DNA of 64,000 nt from Streptomyces hygroscopicus subsp. hygroscopicus. GTDB taxonomy: Bacteria > Actinomycetota > Actinomycetes > Streptomycetales > Streptomycetaceae. Below, piece by piece: positions 35,208 to 43,995 of the stretch. Under the pieces are notes generated by a model. It searched no databases. It saw only the letters and a program-made list of their open reading frames with translations, and was not told the origin of the DNA. How positions within the stretch are numbered: the stretch's first letter is position 1; each line of letters starts with the position of its first letter. The position numbers and the translations under genes were made by a program. The stretch lies in NCBI RefSeq assembly GCF_030269125.1, contig NZ_BSSM01000027.1, forward strand, positions 1-64,000, read 5' to 3'.

Positions 35208-35600
35208 ATGGCATCCGTCGCCCGTCTGCGCAATGTCGTGCTCGACTGCCCCGACCCGCACGCCCTGGCCGCCTTCTACGCGGCGGTGGCCGGGGGCACG
35301 CCCGAGCCCGAGGACGACACCTGGGTCACCCTCCAGGTCCCCGGCGGCCCCCGGCTGGCCTTCCAGCGGGCCGAGGACCACACCCCGCCGCAGTGGCCCC
35401 GCGCCGACCGCGACGGCCAGCAGCTCCACCTGGACTTCGACGCGGGCAGCACCTGGGCGGAGATCGACGCGGCCCATGAGCGGGTCCTGGCGCTCGGCGC
35501 CCGCCCACTGGACCTGGGGGACCGGGAGAAGAAGGACTTCCAGGTCTACGCCGACCCGGCCGGGCATCCGTTCTGTCTGTGCCGGATCGAACACGCGTAA
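35208..35600 (+). CDS. VOC family (glyoxalase-like) protein 2
   Basis: A 130-aa paralogue of the preceding gene, with RLRNVVLDCPDPHALAAFYA, WVTLQVPGGPRLAFQRAEDH, TPPQWPRADRDGQQLHLDFD and VYADPAGHPFCLCRIEHA. GAGGAGGA just upstream gives a strong ribosome binding site for the ATG at 35208. It is co-transcribed with VOC 1. The Asp/Glu/His metal ligand positions typical of the fold appear only partly conserved, so activity is uncertain. Confidence 0.87.
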   Translation: MASVARLRNVVLDCPDPHALAAFYAAVAGGTPEPEDDTWVTLQVPGGPRLAFQRAEDHTPPQWPRADRDGQQLHLDFDAGSTWAEIDAAHERVLALGARPLDLGDREKKDFQVYADPAGHPFCLCRIEHA

Positions 35601-35633
35601 GCGCGTGCGCACGGCACCCGCATGAGGCAGGAA

Positions 35634-35672
35634 AAGGGGGCGGGGCGGCCTGATCGGCCGTCCCGCCCCCTT
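35634..35672. terminator. Seventeen-base-pair bidirectional terminator
   Basis: Bases 35634-35650 pair with 35656-35672 (one G-T pair) across a TGATC loop, with A residues before and T residues after the stem. It lies between the convergent VOC 2 and dipeptidase genes. Confidence 0.85.
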
Positions 35673-35686
35673 CCGTCCGCCCGGTG

Positions 35687-36874
35687 TCAGCCGTCCAGCG
35701 ACTCGATCGTCGCGTTCGACGGCCCCCGCCTCGACCGCAGGTCGCGGGCCACGTCCTCCGCCGCGCCCAGCACCCGTACCGCGTTCTGCCAGGTGAGCTT
35801 GGCGAGGTCGGCCTTGGACCAGCCGCGGTCCAGCAGCTCCGCGAGCAGGTTCGGGTAGCCGGAGACGTCGCTGAGGCCGTCCGGGGTGAAGGCCGTGCCG
35901 TCGTAGTCGCCGCCGATGCCGAGGTGGTCGATGCCGGCGACCTCGCGCATGTGGTCCAGGTGGTCGGCGATGACCGGCACCGTGGCGACGGGGCGCGGGG
36001 TGCGCTCCTCGAAGGCCCGGTGGACCTTCATCGCCTCGGCGGTGGTGTCCAGGTGGTGCAGACCGTGGGCGCGCAGGTTCTCGTCGGCCGCGGCCGTCCA
36101 GTCCACGGCCGCCTGGAGCACGAACTTCGGCACGAAGGTGACCATGGCCATGCCGCCGTTGGCGGGCAGCCGCTCCAGGACGTCGTCCGGGATGTTGCGG
36201 GGGTGGTCGCAGACCGCGCGGGCCGAGGAGTGCGAGAAGACCACCGGTGCGGAGGTCGCGTCCAGCGCGTCGCGCATGGTCGACGGCGCCACGTGCGAGA
36301 GGTCGACCAGCATGCCGAGCCGGTTCATCTCGCGGACCACCTCGCGGCCGAACGCGGTCAGACCGTTCGCCTTCGGCTCGTCGGTCGCCGAGTCCGCCCA
36401 GTCCACGTTGGAGTTGTGGGTGAGCGTCATGTAGCGCACGCCGAGCGCGTACAGGCCGCGCAGGGTGCCCAGGGAGTTGGCGATGGAGTGGCCGCCCTCG
36501 GCGCCCATCAGGGAGGCGATACGGCCCTCACCGCGCGCCGCCTCCATGTCCGCGGCGGTCAGCGCGGGCGCGAGGTCCGCCTGGTAGCGGTCCAGCAGCT
36601 GCCGTACGCAGTCGATCTGCTCCAGCGTCGCGGCGACCGGGTCGGGCTGCTCGGCCGGGACGTACACCGACCAGTACTGCGCGCCGACGCCGCCGGCGCG
36701 CAGCCGAGGGATGTCGGTGTGCAGGTGCTCGTGCTGGTGGCCCGCGATGTCCAGGCGGTCCAGGTCGTAGCCCGCCTTCTCGCGCAGCGCCCAGGGCAGG
36801 TCGTTGTGCCCGTCGACCACCGGGAACTCGCGCAGCAGGGCCCGTGCCTCGTCCAGGCTCGTCACGGCGCTCAC
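35687..36874 (-). CDS. Membrane dipeptidase (renal dipeptidase, M19) family protein
   Basis: A 395-aa zinc dipeptidase. The metal motifs are FPVVDGHNDLPWALREK (HxD), SLMGAEGGHSIANSLGTL (bridging Glu), VDLSHVAPSTMRDAL and VFSHSSARAVCDHPRNIPDD, with GGDYDGTAF near the C-terminus. All expected ligands of the binuclear site are present. There is no signal peptide or lipid anchor, so it is cytosolic, and it may cleave small dipeptides or D-amino-acid-containing peptides. Its GTG overlaps the purE stop by four bases, an unusual coupling of a dipeptidase to purine synthesis. Confidence 0.9.
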   Translation of the reverse strand: MSAVTSLDEARALLREFPVVDGHNDLPWALREKAGYDLDRLDIAGHQHEHLHTDIPRLRAGGVGAQYWSVYVPAEQPDPVAATLEQIDCVRQLLDRYQADLAPALTAADMEAARGEGRIASLMGAEGGHSIANSLGTLRGLYALGVRYMTLTHNSNVDWADSATDEPKANGLTAFGREVVREMNRLGMLVDLSHVAPSTMRDALDATSAPVVFSHSSARAVCDHPRNIPDDVLERLPANGGMAMVTFVPKFVLQAAVDWTAAADENLRAHGLHHLDTTAEAMKVHRAFEERTPRPVATVPVIADHLDHMREVAGIDHLGIGGDYDGTAFTPDGLSDVSGYPNLLAELLDRGWSKADLAKLTWQNAVRVLGAAEDVARDLRSRRGPSNATIESLDG

Positions 36875-37392
36875 TTCCCGAAGCCGAAGCCGCCGGCGCC
36901 CTCGACCTTGGCCCGCAGCCGCTTGCCCTTCTCGGTGGCCTGGTCGTTCAGGTCGTGCTGGAAGTCGCGCATGCGGTGCAGCAGGTCCTCGTCGTGCGCG
37001 GCGAGGATGCGGGCCGCGAGCAGCCCGGCGTTGCGGGCACCGGCCACGGAGACCGTGGCGACCGGGACACCGGCCGGCATCTGCACGATCGACAGCAGGG
37101 AGTCCATGCCGTCGAGGTACTTCAGCGGCACCGGGACGCCGATGACCGGCAGCGGGGTGACGGAGGCGAGCATGCCCGGCAGATGGGCGGCGCCCCCGGC
37201 CCCGGCGATGATCACCTTGAGTCCGCGGTCGGCCGCCTGCTCACCGTACGTGATCATCTCGCGGGGCATCCGGTGCGCGGAGACGACGTCGACCTCGTAG
37301 GCGATCTCGAACTCGTCCAGGGCCTTGGCGGCGGCCTCCATGACGGGCCAGTCGGAGTCCGACCCCATGACGATGCCAACAACAGGGCTCAT
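36871..37392 (-). CDS. purE: N5-carboxyaminoimidazole ribonucleotide mutase
   Basis: A 173-aa enzyme of purine biosynthesis that rearranges N5-CAIR, made by PurK, to CAIR. Typical class I PurE motifs are GIVMGSDSDWPVMEAAA, VVSAHRMPREMITYGEQA and IIAGAGGAAHLPGMLAS, then PVIGVPVPLKYLDGMDSLLS. The ATG at 37392 overlaps the purK stop (ATGA). The C-terminal tail (KRLRAKVEGAGGFGFGK) is a streptomycete feature without known role. Confidence 0.95.
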   Translation of the reverse strand: MSPVVGIVMGSDSDWPVMEAAAKALDEFEIAYEVDVVSAHRMPREMITYGEQAADRGLKVIIAGAGGAAHLPGMLASVTPLPVIGVPVPLKYLDGMDSLLSIVQMPAGVPVATVSVAGARNAGLLAARILAAHDEDLLHRMRDFQHDLNDQATEKGKRLRAKVEGAGGFGFGK

Positions 37393-38528
37393 TCGGTGAT
37401 GGTGCCTCTCAGGTAGCCGGCTGCGTGACGGGCGCGCTCCAGCACGTCGTCCAGGTCGTCGCCGTAGGTGTTGACGTGTCCGACCTTGCGGCCGGGCTTC
37501 ACGTCCTTGCCGTACATGTGGATCTTGAGCTTCGGGTCGCGGGCCATGCAGTGCAGGTACGCGGAGTACATGTCCGGGTAGTCGCCGCCCAGGACGTTGA
37601 CCATCACGGTCCACTTCGCGCGCGGGCGCGGGTCGCCGAGGGGCAGGTCGAGGACCGCGCGGACGTGGTTGGCGAACTGCGAGGTGATCGCGCCGTCCTG
37701 GGTCCAGTGGCCGGAGTTGTGCGGGCGCATCGCCAGCTCGTTGACGAGGACGCGGCCGTCGCGGGTCTGGAACAGCTCGACGGCGAGGTGCCCGACGACG
37801 CCCAGCTCCTTGGCGATGGTGAGGGCCATCTGCTCGGCGTGCAGCGCCAGGTCCTCGTCCAGGTCGGGGGCCGGGGCTATGACCGTGTCGCAGACGCCGT
37901 CGACCTGCCGGGACTCCACCACCGGGTAGGCGACGGCCTGGCCGTGCGGGGAGCGTACGACGTTGGCGGCCAGCTCGCGGACGTAGTCGACCTTCTCCTC
38001 CGCGAGGACCGGCACGCCCGCCCGGAACGGCTCGGCGGCCTCCTCGGCGCTCTCCACGACCCACACGCCCTTGCCGTCGTAGCCGCCGCGGACGGTCTTC
38101 AGGACGACGGGGAACCCGTCCCCCTCCGCCGCGAACCGGACGACGTCCTCCGGGTCGGCGACGATCCGGTGCCGTGGGCACGGGATGCCGATCGCGTCGA
38201 GCCGCGCCCGCATCACGCCCTTGTCCTGGGCGTGCACGAGCGCGTCCGGCCCCGGGCGCACGGGGATGCCGTCCGCCTCCAGGGCTCTGAGGTGCTCGGT
38301 GGGCACGTGCTCGTGATCGAAGGTGATCACGTCGCAGCCGCGCGCGAACTCACGCAGCGTGTCGAGGTCGCGGTAGTCGCCGACGACGACTTCGCTCACG
38401 ACCTGCGCCGCGGAATCCTGAGGAGTGTCACTGAGGAGCTTGAACCTGATGCCCAACGGGATGCCCGCTTCGTGCGTCATACGCGCGAGCTGGCCCCCGC
38501 CGACCATGCCGACTACCGGGAACGTCAC
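37389..38528 (-). CDS. purK: 5-(carboxyamino)imidazole ribonucleotide synthase
   Basis: A 379-aa ATP-grasp enzyme that carboxylates AIR with bicarbonate and ATP, upstream of PurE. Motifs: VGMVGGGQLARMTHEAGIPL (dinucleotide-like start), DVITFDHEHVPTEHLRALEA, FPVVLKTVRGGYDGKGVWVV (ATP-binding loop) and NELAMRPHNSGHWTQDGA (metal site; usual NEIAPRPHNSGH has here Leu-Ala-Met). The GTG at 38528 is taken because the conserved FPVVGMVGGGQ begins next to it. It starts the purK-purE-dipeptidase operon, divergent from the GtrA gene. Confidence 0.95.
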   Translation of the reverse strand: MTFPVVGMVGGGQLARMTHEAGIPLGIRFKLLSDTPQDSAAQVVSEVVVGDYRDLDTLREFARGCDVITFDHEHVPTEHLRALEADGIPVRPGPDALVHAQDKGVMRARLDAIGIPCPRHRIVADPEDVVRFAAEGDGFPVVLKTVRGGYDGKGVWVVESAEEAAEPFRAGVPVLAEEKVDYVRELAANVVRSPHGQAVAYPVVESRQVDGVCDTVIAPAPDLDEDLALHAEQMALTIAKELGVVGHLAVELFQTRDGRVLVNELAMRPHNSGHWTQDGAITSQFANHVRAVLDLPLGDPRPRAKWTVMVNVLGGDYPDMYSAYLHCMARDPKLKIHMYGKDVKPGRKVGHVNTYGDDLDDVLERARHAAGYLRGTITE

Positions 38529-38756
38529 ACCTCTAGCGTATCGGCCACCGCGGACCGGCCGGATCGCGTCCCTCCGCGACGGCCCCCGGCGTGTCCGTTC
38601 CTGCCCGCTTCCCGCCCTGTCGCCGACTCTTACCCACCGCTTTCCGGCCTCTTTCCGACCTGTTTCCCGGTCCTGGCCTGGTCCTCAGGCGTCGGGTGGT
38701 TCGCGCCGATAGCATGGCGGAGTTGACGAAAATCTACCGACGGGAGCTGCAACGCC

Positions 38757-39260
38757 ATGGAACAGCGTTCCTCGGGGCTGCAACGGCTCGTGGGCGAGGT
38801 GGCCAAGTTCGGCGCCGTCGGCGGCGCCGGAGTCCTGGTCAATCTCGGCGTCTTCAACCTGGTCCGGCACGTCTCCAGCCTGCCGGTGGTGCGCGCCAGC
38901 GTCATCGCGACCGTCGTCGCCATCGCCTTCAACTACGTGGGCTTCCGTTACTGGACGTACCGGGACCGCGACCGCAGCGGCCGCACCAGGGAACTCACGC
39001 TCTTCCTGTTCTTCAGCGCGATCGGCCTGGTGATCGAGAACGGCGTGCTCTTCCTGGCCACCTACGGCCTCGGCTGGGACAGCCCGCTGGAGAGCAACGT
39101 CTTCAAGTTCCTCGGCATCGGCATCGCCACCCTGTTCCGGTTCTGGTCGTACCGCACCTGGGTGTTCCGCGCGCTGCCCGCGCAGGAGGCGGAGTCGATC
39201 CTGGCGGCGGAGTCCCGCCGCTCCCCCAGTGAGCCCGCGCCGAAGACGCAGCGGGTGTAG
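38757..39260 (+). CDS. GtrA family membrane protein
   Basis: A 167-aa protein with four predicted transmembrane helices (AVGGAGVLVNLGVFNLV; VIATVVAIAFNYVGFRYWTY; LFLFFSAIGLVIENGVLFLA; KFLGIGIATLFRFWSYRTWV), the layout of GtrA-like proteins, which help move or modify lipid-linked sugars in O-antigen and arabinogalactan pathways. The motifs NYVGFRYWTYR and FRFWSYRTWVF are typical. It fits with the wall-glycan genes of the window but its partner glycosyltransferase is unknown. It ends 3 nt from the convergent draK stop. Confidence 0.9.
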   Translation: MEQRSSGLQRLVGEVAKFGAVGGAGVLVNLGVFNLVRHVSSLPVVRASVIATVVAIAFNYVGFRYWTYRDRDRSGRTRELTLFLFFSAIGLVIENGVLFLATYGLGWDSPLESNVFKFLGIGIATLFRFWSYRTWVFRALPAQEAESILAAESRRSPSEPAPKTQRV

Positions 39261-39263
39261 CGC

Positions 39264-40535
39264 TCAGCGGACCGTCGGCAGTGCCTCGTCCGGCTTGCGG
39301 GCCGGCGGTGTGCGGGAGAGGAACAGGCCGAAGACCGGGGGCTGGGCCTGGAGCAGTTCCAGGCGGCCGCCGTCCGCCTCGGCGAGGTCGCGGGCGACGG
39401 CGAGGCCGATGCCCGTGGAGTTGCGGCCGCTGATCGTCCGCTCGAAGATCCGCGCCCCGAGGTCGGCCGGCACCCCGGGTCCCTCGTCCGTGACCTCGAC
39501 CACGGCCTGGTTGCCGGTGACACGGGTGCGCAGGGCGACGGTGCCGCCGCCGTGCATCAGCGAGTTCTCGATCAGCGCGGCCAGCACCTGGGCGACCGCG
39601 CCCGGGGTGCCCACGGCCTGGAGGTGCCGCTTGCCCGAGCTGACGATGGCCCGGCCCACGCCGCGGTAGGCGGGCCGCCACTCGGCGAGCTGCTGCTGGA
39701 TGACCTCGTCCAGGTCGAAGGTGACGGCGGAGCCGGTGCGCGGGTCGCGGGAGTTCGTCAGCAGCCGCTCGACCACGTCGGTGAGCCGCTCGACCTGCGT
39801 CAGCGCGACGTTCGCCTCCTCCTTCACGATGTCCGGGTCGTCGGTGAGGGTGATCTCCTCCAGGCGCATGGACAGCGCGGTGAGCGGGGTGCGCAGCTGG
39901 TGGGAGGCGTCGGCGGCGAGCCGCCGCTCGGCGGTCAGCATGCGCGCGATCTTCTCGGCGGAGGAGTCCAGCACATCGGCGACCCGGTCCAGCTCGGGGA
40001 CGCCGTAGCGCTTGTGCCGCGGGCGCGGGTCGCCGGAGCCCAGCCGCTCGGCGGTCTCGGCGAGGTCGGTCAGCGGGGAGGCGAGCCGGTTGGCCTGGCG
40101 CACGGCGAGCAGGACGGCCGCGACCACCGCGAGCAGCGCTACCAGGCCGATGATCAGCAGGGTGCGGCCGACCTCGCGGGTCACGGCGGAGCGCGGCTCC
40201 TGCACGGTGACCGTCTCGCCCTCCTCGCCGTGCTGGGTGGCGTGGATGACGTCGCCCACGGGCCGGGTGCCGATCTCGATCGGCTGCCGGCCGGGCATCT
40301 CGATCACCGCGTACTGCTCTTTGCTGACCGGGTTGCGCAGCGCGTCGGCGTTGACGTTCTCCGCGGCCAGGATCCGGCTGTCCACGATGCTGGCCAGCCG
40401 CACCGCCTCGGACTCCACCCGCTCCTGGGCACTGTTGGTGATCGTCCGGGTCTCGACGATCACCAGGGAGACGCCGAAGACGGCGATCACCACGAGGACG
40501 ACGGCGAGGGTGGACTGGATGAGACGTCGGCGCAT
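39264..40535 (-). CDS. draK: Sensor histidine kinase, DraK-like
   Basis: A 423-aa membrane kinase. TM1 (residues ~7-29), an extracytoplasmic sensor (~30-124), TM2 (~125-146) and HAMP (~147-200) precede the HisKA box LAADASHQLRTPLTAL and the ATPase boxes LIENSLMHGGG, VTDEGPGVPADLG and STGIGLAVARDLAEADGG. It lies 41 nt downstream of the response regulator gene. Sequence layout and gene position correspond, from memory, to S. coelicolor DraK (SCO3062), part of a pair that affects antibiotic production. The signal it senses is not evident from sequence. Confidence 0.82.
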   Translation of the reverse strand: MRRRLIQSTLAVVLVVIAVFGVSLVIVETRTITNSAQERVESEAVRLASIVDSRILAAENVNADALRNPVSKEQYAVIEMPGRQPIEIGTRPVGDVIHATQHGEEGETVTVQEPRSAVTREVGRTLLIIGLVALLAVVAAVLLAVRQANRLASPLTDLAETAERLGSGDPRPRHKRYGVPELDRVADVLDSSAEKIARMLTAERRLAADASHQLRTPLTALSMRLEEITLTDDPDIVKEEANVALTQVERLTDVVERLLTNSRDPRTGSAVTFDLDEVIQQQLAEWRPAYRGVGRAIVSSGKRHLQAVGTPGAVAQVLAALIENSLMHGGGTVALRTRVTGNQAVVEVTDEGPGVPADLGARIFERTISGRNSTGIGLAVARDLAEADGGRLELLQAQPPVFGLFLSRTPPARKPDEALPTVR

Positions 40536-40576
40536 GTTCCGTTACCTGCGGTGATCGCTGGCCCCCGGCGCGGGGC

Positions 40577-41254
40577 TCAGCTCTTCTCGAAGCGGAAGCC
40601 CACGCCCCGGACCGTGGCGATGTAGCGGGGGTTGGCCGCGTCGTCGCCGAGCTTCTTGCGCAGCCAGGAGATGTGCATGTCGAGGGTCTTGGTGGAGGAC
40701 CACCAGGTGGTGTCCCAGACCTCGCGCATCAGCTGGTCGCGCGTCACCACGCGGCCGGCGTCGCGCACCAGCACCCGCAGCAGGTCGAACTCCTTGGCGG
40801 TGAGCTGGAGTTCCTCGTCGCCCATCCACGCGCGGTGCGACTCGACGTCGATCCGTACGCCGTGCGTGGCCGGCGGCTGCTGCGGCTCGGCGGCACCGCG
40901 GCGCAGCAGCGCCCGTACCCGGGCGAGCAGTTCGGCGAGCCGGAAGGGCTTGGTGACGTAGTCGTCGGCGCCCGCGTCCAGGCCGACGACGGTGTCCACC
41001 TCGTCGGCGCGCGCGGTCAGGATGAGGATCGGCACGGTGTGGCCGTCGGCGCGCAGCCGGCGGGCGACCTCCAGGCCGTCCATGCCGGGCAGGCCCAGGT
41101 CGAGCACGACCAGATCGACACCGCCCTGCATCCCGGCGTCGAGCGCGGTGGGTCCGTCCTCGCGCACCTCGACCTCGTAACCTTCGCGGCGTAGGGCGCG
41201 GGCCAGCGGCTCCGAGATGGACGCGTCGTCCTCGGCGAGCAGTACACGGGTCAT
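40577..41254 (-). CDS. draR: OmpR-family response regulator, DraR-like
   Basis: A 225-aa regulator with a receiver domain (MTRVLLAEDDASISEPLARA; phospho-acceptor Asp52 in VVLDLGLPGMDG; Thr80 and Lys102 of the switch) and a winged-helix DNA-binding domain (residues ~125-222; LTAKEFDLLRVLVRDAGRVV, TLDMHISWLRKKLGDDAANP). It heads the operon with the histidine kinase. From memory the pair is orthologous to S. coelicolor DraR/DraK, which activates or represses different antibiotic clusters depending on nitrogen conditions. Its own promoter should lie in 41255-41460. Confidence 0.83.
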   Translation of the reverse strand: MTRVLLAEDDASISEPLARALRREGYEVEVREDGPTALDAGMQGGVDLVVLDLGLPGMDGLEVARRLRADGHTVPILILTARADEVDTVVGLDAGADDYVTKPFRLAELLARVRALLRRGAAEPQQPPATHGVRIDVESHRAWMGDEELQLTAKEFDLLRVLVRDAGRVVTRDQLMREVWDTTWWSSTKTLDMHISWLRKKLGDDAANPRYIATVRGVGFRFEKS

Positions 41255-41752
41255 GAGGTGATGGTAGACCGCCCGCGTGCGGTGCTGGGGTGTGATCGGT
41301 TGCAGGGATTCTTACCTGGAGTGGCCACTGGTCCGAACCATCACCTGTGGGATGCGATCGTAGACAGGACCTTCGAAATCCGTTGTGTGGTTCCCCCGAC
41401 ACCTGTGATCCGTGTCTCAAGTCCTTCCATACCGGGCGGTGTCATGACGTAGAGTGACGTGAACGCCTGTAGTACACCCGGGGACCTTCGGCGGGATATC
41501 ACGCTGAAGGTCCTTCTTGTGTGCGGGCCGGTCACGGCTGACCGGCCTTGAAAGGAATGACCTCTGGCCGGGCTCCGAACGCACTGACGCGTCACGGAGC
41601 GTGGATCCCGGTGGTCGCCGTCCACCGCTTCGCGATCCGGAGCGGACTCCCCCCGGGCGTTGGGGGCGGGCGGACGACCCCGCCGGTGCCGGCCGCTACC
41701 CCCACCGGGCGCGCAACGCTCCACCGCGCGTCCCGACCAGCAAGGAACGACC
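41255..41752. other. Divergent regulatory region, draR / POT transporter
   Basis: Nearly 500 bases with no convincing gene. It holds a rightward -10-like TAGAGT at 41450-41455, then two strong hairpins (41482-41513 and 41526-41547), leaving about 205 further bases of leader before the transporter ATG. Open frames in the leader are low complexity. Confidence 0.45.
41482..41547 (+). promoter_or_regulatory. Two tandem hairpins in the transporter leader
   Basis: The first stem has 12 pairs (41482-41493 with 41502-41513, one G-T), with an eight-base loop, and is followed by TTCTTGT. The second has 9 perfect pairs (41526-41534 with 41539-41547) around a CGGC loop and is followed by TTGAAAGG. Both look like intrinsic terminators but lie 200-270 nt upstream of the transporter start and face it, so they may form an attenuator or end a short RNA. 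Confidence 0.5.
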
Positions 41753-43258
41753 ATGGCGTCCAGCCTGACGAAGGACTCGGTCCACCCGGGCACCCCCGGC
41801 TCCGAGAAGACCTTCTTCGGCCACCCCCGCGGCCTGGCCACTCTGTTCATGACCGAGATGTGGGAGCGGTTCTCCTACTACGGCATGCGGGCCCTGCTCC
41901 CCCTCTACCTGGTGGCCCCGGGTGGACTGCACATGAGCGCGGGCACGGCGACGGCGATCTACTCCGTGTACCTGTCGCTCGTGTACCTGCTCGCCCTGCC
42001 CGGCGGCTGGGTCGCCGACCGGCTCCTCGGCCCCCGCAAGACGGTCGCGGTCGCGGGTCTGATCATCATGCTGGGTCATCTGTGCCTGGCCCTGCCGGCG
42101 GCCGTGAGCTTCTTCGTCGGCCTGGGTCTGGTCGCCATCGGTTCCGGCCTGCTCAAGGCCAACATCTCCACGATGGTCGGCCACCTCTACGACGGCCCGA
42201 AGGACCCGCGCCGCGACGGTGGCTTCACGCTCTTCTACATCGGCATCAACCTGGGCGCGTTCGTCGCTCCGCTGGTCATCGGCACCATCGGTGAGAACGT
42301 CAACTGGCACTTCGGCTTCGCGCTGGCCGCGCTCGGCATGGCGCTGGGCCTGGTCCAGTACCTGCTCGGCGGCCGCCACCTCAGCGAGCAGAGCAAGGTC
42401 GTCCCGACGCCGATGACGGCCCAGGAGAAGTCGGCCACCCTGCGCAAGGGCCTGGTCTGGCTGGTCATCGCCGCGGTCTTCTACGGCCTCGTCGGCTTCA
42501 CCGGTCACTTCACCCTCAACTGGGCGCTGATCCCGCTGACCCTCATCGGTCTCGTCGTGCCGATCCTGGTCATCGGCCGGATCCTGCGCGACAAGGACCT
42601 CGACGGCGAGGAGCGGTCGAAGGTCCGGGCGTACGTCTGGTTCTTCGTGGCCGCCGCGGTGTTCTGGATGATCTACGACCAGGGTGGTTCGACCCTGTCG
42701 CTGTTCGCGGACGCCTCCGCCAAGAACACCATCTTCGGCTGGAACTTCCCGGTCTCCTGGTACCAGTCGGTCAACCCGGTCATGATCATGGCCCTCGCGC
42801 CGGTCTTCGCCTGGCTGTGGCTCGCGCTGAACCGGCGCGGCAAGGAGCCGAGCACGATCGTGAAGTTCTCGTCCGGTCTGGTGCTGGTCGGCGCCTCCTT
42901 CTTCGTGTTCCTCGCGCCGCTGTCCATCGCGCAGGACGGTCACAAGGCCGCGGCGATGTGGCTGGTCGGCATCTACTTCCTGCAGACCGTCGGTGAGCTG
43001 ACGCTGTCTCCGGTGGGCCTGTCCGTGACGACGAAGATGGCGCCGAAGAAGTACGCCTCGCAGATGATGGGCGTCTGGTTCCTCGCGGTCACCGCGGGCG
43101 ACTCCGTCACCGCGCTGCTGTCGAACCCGGCGATCGGCGGGGTCAACCTCGACAAGATGGGCTTCGTGATGCTGGAGGCCGCCCTCGCGGTGGTCGCCGG
43201 TGTGGCGGTGTGGATGTACCGCGGCAAGGTCAACAAGCTGATGGGCGACGTGCGCTAG
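41753..43258 (+). CDS. Proton-dependent oligopeptide transporter (POT/PTR family)
   Basis: A 501-aa MFS protein importing di- and tripeptides with protons. The signature FMTEMWERFSYYGMRALLPL (ExxERFxYY) opens TM1, and GGFTLFYIGINLGAFVAPLV is the second PTR motif. About 12-14 hydrophobic segments are visible. The ATG at 41753 is preceded by AAGGAA; the frame upstream is not conserved-looking. The gene uses many G/C-ending codons but with more runs of optimal codons (CTG, GTC, AAC) than neighbours, suggesting high expression. Confidence 0.92.
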   Translation: MASSLTKDSVHPGTPGSEKTFFGHPRGLATLFMTEMWERFSYYGMRALLPLYLVAPGGLHMSAGTATAIYSVYLSLVYLLALPGGWVADRLLGPRKTVAVAGLIIMLGHLCLALPAAVSFFVGLGLVAIGSGLLKANISTMVGHLYDGPKDPRRDGGFTLFYIGINLGAFVAPLVIGTIGENVNWHFGFALAALGMALGLVQYLLGGRHLSEQSKVVPTPMTAQEKSATLRKGLVWLVIAAVFYGLVGFTGHFTLNWALIPLTLIGLVVPILVIGRILRDKDLDGEERSKVRAYVWFFVAAAVFWMIYDQGGSTLSLFADASAKNTIFGWNFPVSWYQSVNPVMIMALAPVFAWLWLALNRRGKEPSTIVKFSSGLVLVGASFFVFLAPLSIAQDGHKAAAMWLVGIYFLQTVGELTLSPVGLSVTTKMAPKKYASQMMGVWFLAVTAGDSVTALLSNPAIGGVNLDKMGFVMLEAALAVVAGVAVWMYRGKVNKLMGDVR

Positions 43259-43275
43259 GCGCCGCGACGTGGCCG

Positions 43276-43316
43276 ACGAGGGCCGCCGTACCCCGGGTGG
43301 GTGCGGCGGCCCTCGT
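43276..43316 (+). terminator. Terminator of the POT transporter gene
   Basis: Bases 43276-43288 pair perfectly with 43304-43316 (13 bp) over a 15-base loop, 17 nt past the transporter stop. Confidence 0.8.
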
Positions 43317-43995
43317 GCTTCCCGCCGGTGTGCCCGGTCGCCCCAGGTGGTTCGCGGTCCGGCGGTCGCGGGTCGCCGGGGCCGTCACGCGGTGCCCCGC
43401 GCCCGGACGGGTCGGCCGACGCCGCCGTTGTCGCGGCGTGGAGGTGTAACCGCGCCGCCCGGAAGAATCGCGGTGCCCGCCGCCGGTCGGGCCTTTGGAG
43501 GCCGACGTCCCGCCCGCCCGCTCGTGCCGAGGGGGAGCCGGACGTGGGCGCCGGTCGGAGGGCGCGTGGTCGCCGTACCCGGGGCGTCGCCCCTCAGGAC
43601 GCCCGGGGAGGGGGTCGAGGAGCCGTGGCGCCGGGTCTGTACGCGCGGTGTCGGCGGGGATCGCGGTGACGTCGGGCGGCCGGGCCGCCGGGAGGGTGCC
43701 GCCGCCGGTGCCGCCCGGTCCGATCGTGGCGCTCGGGCTCGTCGCGCCCTGCCCAGGTCGACGGGGCTGGAGGAGACGTCCTTCCGCCAGGACGTCGTGA
43801 TCTCGCAGCCGCCGCCCGGGACTCCCTCGACACGATCGGCCGGCCCCGATTCGTTCGCCGACAGCCTTCCTGACGGAACATCGGATGGCCGCCGGGGTAC
43901 GCGCACCCGAGGAAGGAAGACGCGTACAGGCCGGGGTCGCGCCGGAGGTCCGGGTGGCGGTCGCGCCGCTCCGGGGCCGGGGCGGCGCGGCGTCG
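43317..43995. other. Gene-free stretch between transporter and prsI-like gene
   Basis: About 680 bases of very G+C-rich DNA. Several frames are open on both strands but all read as Arg/Gly/Pro/Ala-rich low-complexity sequence. It would contain the 3' end of the anti-sigma transcript. I see no repeat, RNA or promoter that I would defend. Confidence 0.4.
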
